Under the pieces are notes generated by a model. That model did not search any database. It saw only the letters and a list, made by a program, of their open reading frames with translations, and was not told the DNA's origin. Below are positions 57,160 through 64,000 of a stretch of DNA of 64,000 nt, piece after piece; within the stretch, counting starts at the first letter, position 1; every line of letters starts with the position of its first letter. The stretch is from an uncultured Saprospiraceae bacterium (GTDB taxonomy: Bacteria; Bacteroidota; Bacteroidia; Chitinophagales; Saprospiraceae): contig CALDGQ010000066.1 of NCBI GenBank assembly GCA_937941765.1, forward strand, positions 1 to 64,000, written 5' to 3'. A program made the position numbers and the translations under genes.

Positions 57160-58137
57160 ATGAATAAATTATTTTCCTTTGTCTTGCTTTGCATCATCAC
57201 TTCTTGTCAAGCACAACCAACTACCAACGGCATCTTGTTGGAAAATGAAAAAATTGTAAACCTTATTGACTCCATTCAAAGTCCAAAAGCGGTTGTCGAA
57301 ATAAATGGCGTAAAAAAATGGAAAGGAATCTATCAATTCAATGATAATGTCGAAGTCAGCAAGATTACTTATTTGAGTGATGGATTGAAAATAAAAGGAT
57401 ATGTCGTTCAACCCAAAAAGGACGGAAAGTATCCATGTATCATTTATAATCGTGGTGGGAATCGAGATTTTGGGGCAGCTGGAAATCGGCAAGTTACTGG
57501 GAGATTAGCCAAAATTGCTAATGAAGGTTATGTCGTTATTGTTTCCAATCTACGAGGTGGCGGTGGTAGTGAAGGTCAGGATGAATTTGGTGGAGCAGAC
57601 ATCAACGACGTTTTGAACCTCTTTCCATTGTTAGAAAAATTTGAAAAAGCGGACACAGAAAGAATCGGTATGTACGGAGGAAGTAGAGGAGGAATGATGA
57701 CTTATAAATTACTGACGTTGACCGACAAAATAAAAGCAGCAGCAGTGTTAGGTGCGCCTGCAGATAAGTTCAATGGTTTCAAAGAACGACCTGCTATGGA
57801 AGAAATGATTGCCGATATGGTACCAGGTTTTAGAGAAAATAGAGCAGCTGAAGTTACAAAACGATCCGCAGTAAAATGGGCCAATAAATTCCCCAAAGAT
57901 GTCCCTATTCTTATTATGCATGGCAATGCGGATTGGCGAGTGAAGTCTATCGAAAGTATTATGTTAGCAGCGGAACTAGATAAACATCGGGTCCCATATC
58001 GATTGATGATTTTCGAAGGTGGTGATCATGGTGTTACAGAATTTCGAGATGAATATTATGAAGCACTTTTTGCTTGGTTTGATAAGTATTTGAGAAAGGA
58101 TACACCGCTTCCTGATATGGAATTTCATGGTAGGTGA
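57160..58137 (+). CDS. Prolyl-oligopeptidase-like alpha/beta hydrolase lipoprotein
   Basis: A 325-aa protein with a lipoprotein signal (IITSCQAQ, Cys16). The hydrolase domain (about 60-325) has YGGSRGG with nucleophile Ser175, the acid in HGNADWRVK near 250 and His in GGDHGVTEF near 289, the S9 C-terminal domain pattern without the N-terminal propeller. A membrane-anchored peptidase or esterase is inferred; lack of a propeller leaves the substrate range open. Confidence 0.87.
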   Translation: MNKLFSFVLLCIITSCQAQPTTNGILLENEKIVNLIDSIQSPKAVVEINGVKKWKGIYQFNDNVEVSKITYLSDGLKIKGYVVQPKKDGKYPCIIYNRGGNRDFGAAGNRQVTGRLAKIANEGYVVIVSNLRGGGGSEGQDEFGGADINDVLNLFPLLEKFEKADTERIGMYGGSRGGMMTYKLLTLTDKIKAAAVLGAPADKFNGFKERPAMEEMIADMVPGFRENRAAEVTKRSAVKWANKFPKDVPILIMHGNADWRVKSIESIMLAAELDKHRVPYRLMIFEGGDHGVTEFRDEYYEALFAWFDKYLRKDTPLPDMEFHGR

Positions 58138-58202
58138 TGGAAACTCGGGATGAAAAAGCGATAAAGAAAATAGTTATAATTTTCATTATCAAACAGTAAT
58201 CA

Positions 58203-59603
58203 TCAAGCACCAACCCGATCCAACAACCACTGCTTATCTGTTAATAATTCTTCGTCTTCCACTTTTTTCCGAAATGTGGAAATAGCATTTTTATCAGAAC
58301 TCGGTAAGGAAAGCATTCGCTTTGTATATTTAATCAAATTTCGATAGTGCGTCCGATGATAACCCAATCCTGATTTTCTTCTCAAATAAGAACTAAAAGC
58401 ATCCAAATGACTTTGCAATAAATCAATTTCCTCTATTTCGTAATAAATTTTAAGCAACAAGGTCCTAGCACTTAAGTTCAATAATTGATCATGATAATTC
58501 GCTCTTTGTAACAATGATATCGCAGCATCGTAATCTTTCAAATGATAAGCAATTTTTGCTTGACTAAAACTCACCATCCTTTCTCGATATCTTTTTTCAA
58601 GTAGGATAGATTTGGTATCTACAAATGTTTCTACCCAATTTGTTTCGTCCACATACAATGCAAATGAGACGATATTGTGATAAGTAAATCTTGACAAGAT
58701 ACCATTTTGTAATAGGTAATCTTTCTCAAGCCCTTCCTTGTAAAAATCCATGATGTCATAACAATAATTAAGAAACCCATCATTCACTTTTCGAATTCCT
58801 CTATTGATGGCCATGAGGTACAAATCCTTCGTTTCATCTTTTTCAAATAAATGACCATGCTCTAAAAGTGATTTCTTAAATGTTTGAAAATAAGATTCTT
58901 CTTCTGGAAATTGTAGCATTTTGTAACAATGATAATACATACTAATGGCTGGTGTACTAAGCAATTCCTTTTCTTTGACATATTCAAATACCTTGTCCAA
59001 AAAACCAGCATCAAATCCCCATTTGTAAATTTGATCATGCGCCAACAACAGACAGCTATCTCTCAATTTAATCGCCAAAAAAGCAAGATCGCAACTATCG
59101 ACTACTTGTTGGAAATTAGCATCTTCGTCAGGTTTGAGTCTAGAAGCAGATTTGTACTTTTCTAATTCCAAATGATAGGATTGATAAAAGTAATCTGTAT
59201 TTCGAAATGGCTGCTTTTCCAAACGCGTTTTTGCATCCTTTAAAATTGAGTTATATAGTTTTTCATTTCCCACATTTCGAAACCAGGAAGCATTGGTTAA
59301 TTTTATTTGTATCTTATCCAGCATTAGATTTTCAACAGCGATAAATTGTTCAAACAACTTTTGCAGATAACTCATCAACAATCGTAAATTTTGAGCAGAA
59401 TACTTTTTGTCTGAAAATGTAGCAGCCCAAATTTCCGCTTTCGAAACTTCTTTTTCCGAATCCATAGCTTGATGTATGGATTCATAAAGTTGACACAAAT
59501 CTTCTCGTTGATTGAAATAAGGAGATTTTAAAAACTTCCCAAAACTATTTTTTTTCGGTGCTGGAAGACTTTTTAGGCTTTGCCAAATACGAGTTTGTAA
59601 CAT
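58203..59603 (-). CDS. Alpha-helical (TPR-like) protein of unknown function
   Basis: A 466-aa cytosolic protein from ATG 59603 (an in-frame TTG at 59624 is a less likely start). It is almost wholly helical with repeated 34-40-residue helix pairs, such as FSQAKIAYHLKDYDAAISLL near 349-368, which has the TPR-like pattern (YxxxDYDxAIxLL). No catalytic motif is visible. It may be a scaffold; the N-terminus (LPAPKKNSFGKFLKSPYFN) is characteristic but unrecognised. Confidence 0.72.
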   Translation of the reverse strand: MLQTRIWQSLKSLPAPKKNSFGKFLKSPYFNQREDLCQLYESIHQAMDSEKEVSKAEIWAATFSDKKYSAQNLRLLMSYLQKLFEQFIAVENLMLDKIQIKLTNASWFRNVGNEKLYNSILKDAKTRLEKQPFRNTDYFYQSYHLELEKYKSASRLKPDEDANFQQVVDSCDLAFLAIKLRDSCLLLAHDQIYKWGFDAGFLDKVFEYVKEKELLSTPAISMYYHCYKMLQFPEEESYFQTFKKSLLEHGHLFEKDETKDLYLMAINRGIRKVNDGFLNYCYDIMDFYKEGLEKDYLLQNGILSRFTYHNIVSFALYVDETNWVETFVDTKSILLEKRYRERMVSFSQAKIAYHLKDYDAAISLLQRANYHDQLLNLSARTLLLKIYYEIEEIDLLQSHLDAFSSYLRRKSGLGYHRTHYRNLIKYTKRMLSLPSSDKNAISTFRKKVEDEELLTDKQWLLDRVGA

Positions 59604-59891
59604 TATTAAAGAATTTATACTCAATAGATTCTTTCTAAAAATACCTATTTTACAGCAAAATTGACATAAACTCTTCCAAAAACTACTCTACAAATGGCTT
59701 TATTTGTTTTTGCAATAAGCTGGATTAGTTCGCATCTTTGATATATCGAAAGGAAAATATTAGATATCACGATATTTCTGGCTTTACTAAATTTCGATTC
59801 AATTTGTATTCTTTGTCAAACGCATACTATCAAATGAGTTTGAAAAGCCATTAAAAAAAATTTCCATTAACGGAAAACAAAAATTTATATC

Positions 59892-62510
59892 ATGAACATT
59901 TTAAAATATATCCGAATAACATTGTTGCTCATTTTGAGTTTCTTAGCTATCGAAATAAATGCGCAATGTTCGCTATCATGTGTTTTGACAAACATCTCCT
60001 TGGCAGAGGACGAATCACTCACAATTGAGCCAACAACACTTATACAATTTAATCCAGATTGTATGAATCTTCGAGTTAGTTTTAATAATGGACCTTTTTT
60101 GGCGACGATTGAAATTCCAGCAGGGACAGTTGGTACCTTTCCTTTTGAAGTAGCTGATATTGATGCAGTAGGAAATGTAATTCAATCTTGTGAGAGCGAA
60201 CTTATTATTCAATCTGGTGGTGGTAATGAGTGTTTTTTACAATGCAATGCCATTACAACATTTGAAGTGCCAGCTGGTGAATCAATTGTTATTTACCCTG
60301 AACAAATTCTAACGGAAATTCCAGAATGTGATCATTTTGGTATTAGTTTAGATAATGGTGGACCCTATCTTGACTCACTTGTTTGGCCAGCGGATACCTA
60401 TGGAGCATTTCCAATAAACGTAGCAGGTACCAATCCAAACGGAATTGCAGTAGGCGTTTGTTGGGGGCAAATTTTTGTTACAAACCCTGCTGCTTGCACT
60501 AATGATGTGACGCCACCATTAGCTTTATGTGACGCCTTCGTTACCGTCAACTTGTTCGCTGGAGAAGAATATGATCTTTCAGCTGGATTTGTAAATGATG
60601 GTTCTTATGATGATTGTTCTGGACCCAATGAAGTGAATTATTTTATTACAACAGATGAGAATCTAACTGTAATTCCAACAACAGAAACAATATCGATTCA
60701 AAGTGGAACAAATGATATAATCACAGCCTATATGTGGGTAGAGGATGAGGCAGGAAATGCAAGTAGTTGTGCTGTTGACATTTTAGTTGTTACTAGGCAA
60801 CAAATTGTTGGAAACGTATTTTTGGATGAAATTCAGGACTGCACTTTTGATTCTGATGTTGAAAATTCAATTGGCGGATATACCCTTCAGTATTCGCTTG
60901 ATCAAGGAGCAAACTTTTTTCAACTCCCTGTTAATACAAATGGTGCTTATTCATTTGCCTTAGAAGGTCAACCTGGAATGGAAATTATTTTGGAAGTATT
61001 ATTACCAAATGGACAAGCCAGTAATTGTCCTACCAGTGTAAACATGACCTTGCCATTCACAGGTCTTATCGTTCAAGATTTTTCAGTGGATTTGGCAGAA
61101 GACTGTGACAACATGGTCGTGGATATTACAACAAATAGATTACGTCCATGCTTCAATAGTATTTATGTTGTCAATTATTGCAATCATTCTACTTACGATA
61201 TCGAGGATGTTGAATTGATAGTAAATTTTCCAGATGATATTGTAATTATTGACGCTGAAATACCGTACATAGATTTAGGGAATAATCAAGTACTATTCAA
61301 TCTTGGTACGGTTGCTTCTCAAGACTGCCAACAATTTGAAATATATGTAAATCTCGATTGCAATACACCAATGGGTGCGACCAGATGTATCGAAGCAACT
61401 ATTAGCCCCAATGACTGTCAGGAAGGACTTAGTAACTGGGATGGCGCAACACTACGAGTGACAGGAGCATGCGATGAAATAGAAAGTTTGGTCCGATTCA
61501 ATATTGAAAATATCGGAGCTGGAGATATGATCAACAGTGTCAATTACATCGTTGTAGAGGACGTTGTTATGTTGATGACAGAACCAATTCAATTAACAGC
61601 AGGACAAATGGAATCCATCGAGTTGCCTGCCAATGGATCTACCTGGAGAGTTGAAATACCACAAGAGGCAGGTCATCCGAATCTAAGTATTCCATCGGCT
61701 GCGGTTGAAGGTTGTTTGGAATATGGAAGTATGGGTTTTATTACACAATTTAGTACACCAGATGTGGAGCCGTTTGTTGCAATTGACTGTCAAGAAGTGA
61801 TTGCTTCTTATGATCCCAATGATAAACAAGCGTATCCAACTGGCTATGCTGAAGAACAATTTATAGAATCGAATACCTCTATTGAATATAAAATCCGTTT
61901 TCAAAACACCGGTACCGACACCGCTTATTATGTCAGAATAGAAGATCGTATCAGTGCGCATCTTGATGTGTCAAGTATTGAGCCAGGTGCTTCCAGTCAT
62001 CCATATCGTTTTGAATTGAAAGCAGATGGAACGATTAATTTCCATTTTGAAAACATATTGTTGGTAGACAGCACTACCAATGTGGATGCATCACAAGGTT
62101 TTGTTCAATTCCGTATTCATCAAAACTTGGACAACCCAATTGGAACTGTCATAGAAAACACCGCAGCTATTTATTTTGACACCAATGACCCGATTTTGAC
62201 AAACACCGTTTTTCATACCATCGGTAGCAATTTTATTTCTACAGAAACTGTGCAGACTTTCATCCCTAATTTAAAAATAGGAATTGCCCCAAATCCATTC
62301 ACCCATTTCACCAATCTTACTTTGGAAGGAATTGAATCCACCTCTGGAGCTTTTGAGGTGTATGATTTGATGGGTCGATTGGTGCATTCAGACAACTTCT
62401 CCGACAATCACTATCAATTAGATCGTGCTGATCTGACAAGTGGTACTTACATCTTCCGTTTTTTAAATGGAAGTGAGTTGTTGGCAAATGGAAAGTTGAT
62501 TATCCAATAA
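59892..62510 (+). CDS. T9SS-exported multidomain protein with DUF7619-like domain
   Basis: An 872-aa protein with signal peptide 1-25 (ends EINAQ). Two Cys-containing beta domains begin CSLSCVLTN (26) and CFLQCNAIT (113); a hyalin-like segment (DEAGNASSCAVDILVV near 286) and an SdrD-B-like domain (GNVFLDEIQDCTFDSDVEN near 307) follow. A DUF7619 domain runs from SYDPNDKQAYP (about 638) to YFDTNDPILTNT (about 765), near in sequence to that of the protein at 36660-39053. The T9SS sorting domain starts APNPFTHFTNL near 799 and ends GKLIIQ. The function is unknown. Confidence 0.85.
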   Translation: MNILKYIRITLLLILSFLAIEINAQCSLSCVLTNISLAEDESLTIEPTTLIQFNPDCMNLRVSFNNGPFLATIEIPAGTVGTFPFEVADIDAVGNVIQSCESELIIQSGGGNECFLQCNAITTFEVPAGESIVIYPEQILTEIPECDHFGISLDNGGPYLDSLVWPADTYGAFPINVAGTNPNGIAVGVCWGQIFVTNPAACTNDVTPPLALCDAFVTVNLFAGEEYDLSAGFVNDGSYDDCSGPNEVNYFITTDENLTVIPTTETISIQSGTNDIITAYMWVEDEAGNASSCAVDILVVTRQQIVGNVFLDEIQDCTFDSDVENSIGGYTLQYSLDQGANFFQLPVNTNGAYSFALEGQPGMEIILEVLLPNGQASNCPTSVNMTLPFTGLIVQDFSVDLAEDCDNMVVDITTNRLRPCFNSIYVVNYCNHSTYDIEDVELIVNFPDDIVIIDAEIPYIDLGNNQVLFNLGTVASQDCQQFEIYVNLDCNTPMGATRCIEATISPNDCQEGLSNWDGATLRVTGACDEIESLVRFNIENIGAGDMINSVNYIVVEDVVMLMTEPIQLTAGQMESIELPANGSTWRVEIPQEAGHPNLSIPSAAVEGCLEYGSMGFITQFSTPDVEPFVAIDCQEVIASYDPNDKQAYPTGYAEEQFIESNTSIEYKIRFQNTGTDTAYYVRIEDRISAHLDVSSIEPGASSHPYRFELKADGTINFHFENILLVDSTTNVDASQGFVQFRIHQNLDNPIGTVIENTAAIYFDTNDPILTNTVFHTIGSNFISTETVQTFIPNLKIGIAPNPFTHFTNLTLEGIESTSGAFEVYDLMGRLVHSDNFSDNHYQLDRADLTSGTYIFRFLNGSELLANGKLIIQ

Positions 62511-62540
62511 GTCTTATTTAATTATATTTGAACAGTATGT

Positions 62541-62577
62541 AAAATCCTCTTTCCTTTTTGTGAAGGGGATTTTTTTG
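62541..62577 (+). terminator. Terminator after the T9SS gene
   Basis: AAATCCTCTTTC and GAAGGGGATTT pair in about ten positions with one or two G-U pairs, followed by TTTTTTGG. It begins about 30 bases after the stop at 62510. Confidence 0.8.
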
Positions 62578-62897
62578 GTTTAGTACAAGTCTTAAAACGT
62601 TAGATCAAATTAAAGGAAATGTAAGCAAAGTCACTTCAAGCATTGCAAAATTTACTATAATTCAATGTATTCAAGAAATGAATACTGCTAGCAATGGAAC
62701 ACTTGTCGTAGAAATAAATAAAAAGGAAAATATCTAACAATACATATTCGATCATAACAACCTAAGGACGTGCTACGCTCGATATATCTATCGCTAGATT
62801 CAATTAAGAATGGAAAATATATCAGATACAATAATTACGAAAGCAAAATTAATATTGATATTTTTAATTTAAAACCCACAAAACCAACAAAACCCAT
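62578..62897. other. Intergenic region with no supported gene
   Basis: An open stretch runs from 62564 to a TAA at 62735-62737 in one frame and reads like a protein tail (LVVEINKKENI), but it has no start codon until an ATG around 62676. It may be a remnant. The rest, to 62897, is A/T-rich with no feature I can support. Confidence 0.35.
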
Positions 62898-63779
62898 TCA
62901 ACAATTCCCCCGTTTCAACAACTGATACTCACCTTGTTTTTTAAACTCACGAATAGACATACCCGTATACTTTTTAAAAGTCTTAGAGAGATGACTGACA
63001 TCCGTAAAACTCAATTCATTCGCAATTTCGGTAAGGTTGTAATTCGAATTGAGTAAGCGGATTTCTACCAACTTTAGTTTGGCTTTGATGATATATTCTC
63101 GTAACGACATCTTTACTTTTTTTCGGAAAAACTCACTAAGGTAGGTTGGTGATATTAAAAAGGTTTTTGCTAGCTGGTCAACTTTCAAAAGTTGAGGTTC
63201 ATTAATGTTTTCATTGATGTAGGCTAACAATTTAGTTACTCGATCATCTTTTTGGGTATTGGTTATTAGGTCGTAGGCAGAACTGTTTTTACTATTTCGC
63301 AAAAGGATTTCTAAAATACTTGTCATAAAGCTTTTTATCAAAGTGGGAGAACTAGATTGATGATTGCTATTTTCTTTTAAAATCAAATCAACCAATGCGT
63401 AAATATGTTGTTTGTCTAACTGATTGTGAATTACATCTCCCGGCAATTGATTGTAATTGGATAAAATATAAGCGGCTTCTTTAAACCAATCTGCTTGGTT
63501 TGAATCAGCGCGTTCGCCCACATTAAAAAAGTCAGAAGTGAATTTTACAAAAACAAATTTGGTCGGTTCTTCGATCTGAAAAGAATGGCACTTTAGCGGT
63601 GGAAGTAAAAACAAACTTCCCTTACCATAATCATGAAAATTGTAATTAATGCATTGGGTTCCTTTTCCTTCTTTAATGAGTACCAATTCGAAAAAATTGT
63701 TTTTTACAGGGCGTTGTTGCCAGGTTTCTAACTCCAATTCTTGTATTTCAAAAGGTTTATAGGCTTGTAAAACTTGCAT
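62898..63779 (-). CDS. AraC-family transcriptional regulator
   Basis: A 293-aa protein from ATG 63779 (MQVLQAYKPF). A GTG at 63833 would add 18 residues but lies upstream of a good promoter, so it is rejected. N-terminal cupin-like sensor domain (FFELVLIKEGKGTQ, then FLLPPLKCHSFQIEEP); C-terminal AraC DNA-binding domain with helices LAKTFLISPTYLSEFFRKK and LTEIANELSFTDVSHLSKTF. It is divergent from the oxidoreductase at 63951, its likely target by position. Confidence 0.93.
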   Translation of the reverse strand: MQVLQAYKPFEIQELELETWQQRPVKNNFFELVLIKEGKGTQCINYNFHDYGKGSLFLLPPLKCHSFQIEEPTKFVFVKFTSDFFNVGERADSNQADWFKEAAYILSNYNQLPGDVIHNQLDKQHIYALVDLILKENSNHQSSSPTLIKSFMTSILEILLRNSKNSSAYDLITNTQKDDRVTKLLAYINENINEPQLLKVDQLAKTFLISPTYLSEFFRKKVKMSLREYIIKAKLKLVEIRLLNSNYNLTEIANELSFTDVSHLSKTFKKYTGMSIREFKKQGEYQLLKRGNC

Positions 63780-63797
63780 TTTTGAATGATTTTGTAT

Positions 63798-63829
63798 CAA
63801 AACTAAGCTAAAATCGAGATAAATTCCAA
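63798..63829 (-). promoter_or_regulatory. Promoter of the AraC-family gene
   Basis: On the minus strand TTG (63827-63829), 21 bases, then TAGTTTTG (63798-63805), a full match to TTG-N17-23-TAnnTTTG. The predicted start site is about 14 bases before ATG 63779, which fixes the start codon. Confidence 0.62.
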
Positions 63830-63950
63830 TCACAAACCCATAATACCTTGATTTATACCAAACGAACCTTTTTTTATACTAAATTTTAAGAGAGATATAA
63901 ATGCATCTTTACATTGAAATAAAATATTCACTCAATAAAAATAAATAACA

Positions 63951-64000
63951 ATGAAAGGAATGTTGATTAATGAATATGGCGAGAATGCGGTATTTGAATT
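63951..64000 (+). CDS. Start of a probable NADP-dependent quinone/zinc-type oxidoreductase (3' truncated)
   Basis: Only 16 complete codons are inside the window: MKGMLINEYGENAVFE. This matches the usual start of quinone-oxidoreductase-like MDR proteins (MKAxxxxEYGxxxVxE). It is divergent from the AraC-family gene and cut by the window edge. Confidence 0.6.
   Translation, partial: MKGMLINEYGENAVFE

Noticed and set aside
62564-62737. 57-codon open stretch after the last T9SS gene
   Set aside because: No start codon in its first two thirds and it follows directly on a terminator; at most a gene remnant.
63780-63833. GTG start 18 codons upstream for the AraC-family gene
   Set aside because: A consensus promoter (63798-63829) would lie inside the coding region, and the ATG at 63779 gives the usual family N-terminus.

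Overview
The window looks like a chromosomal segment of an AT-rich member of the Bacteroidota, probably Saprospiraceae or a close relative. The reasons are six secreted proteins with Por-type (type IX, T9SS) C-terminal sorting domains, SprB-type repeats, lipoproteins with short Bacteroidota-style signal peptides, promoter-like TTG-N19/21-TAnnTTTG sequences, and no convincing Shine-Dalgarno sequences. Placement below phylum is inference from gene content only.

Layout. 1-720: 3' end of a 23S rRNA gene, a structured spacer, 5S rRNA and a strong terminator. 737-5242: a four-gene plus-strand run (small membrane protein, AhpD-like protein, UvrD/PcrA-type helicase, Omp85-like barrel). 5245-9472: a compact five-gene minus-strand operon of four lipoproteins and one Tat-type alkaline-phosphatase-superfamily/DUF1501-like protein, of unknown job. 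9642-12778: dipeptidyl peptidase IV, a small lipoprotein and SmpB. 12998-26102: two giant tandem paralogues (2228 and 2065 aa) of T9SS-exported, cysteine-repeat adhesin-like proteins carrying F5/8C (discoidin) domains, three of which sit inside SprB repeats. 26447-28620: DUF547 lipoprotein, a small barrel and a small membrane protein. 28692-31245: an ECF sigma factor translationally close to an unusual 665-aa protein that appears to run from cytoplasm to outer membrane. 31643-36154: topoisomerase IV subunit A and UvrC. 36660-47509: three more T9SS cargo proteins mixed with SRAP, DUF2199, Old-Yellow-Enzyme-like and flavoprotein genes, plus a nonsense-interrupted gene at 45660-46265. 47629-52125: an orphan antitoxin with what looks like a toxin stub, then divergent katG/oxyR and an alpha/beta hydrolase with an atypical nucleophile elbow. 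52283-64000: small barrel, ATP-grasp protein, unknown secreted protein, GH1 beta-glucosidase, S9-like hydrolase lipoprotein, an alpha-helical protein of unknown role, another T9SS protein, an AraC regulator and the start of a divergent zinc/quinone-type oxidoreductase.

How the parts fit. Housekeeping repair and translation genes (UvrD/PcrA, UvrC, ParC, SmpB, SRAP, KatG/OxyR) are scattered among surface and secretion genes. No T9SS machinery, CRISPR array, insertion sequence, prophage or tRNA gene was seen. The most interesting candidates are (1) the sigma factor plus five-repeat, single-TM, outer-membrane-barrel protein, with a perfect 14-bp palindrome inside the predicted sigma-gene promoter; (2) the nested discoidin-in-SprB architecture of the giant adhesins; and (3) the five-gene lipoprotein/Tat operon. 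All functions are inferred from sequence patterns; no searches were run.
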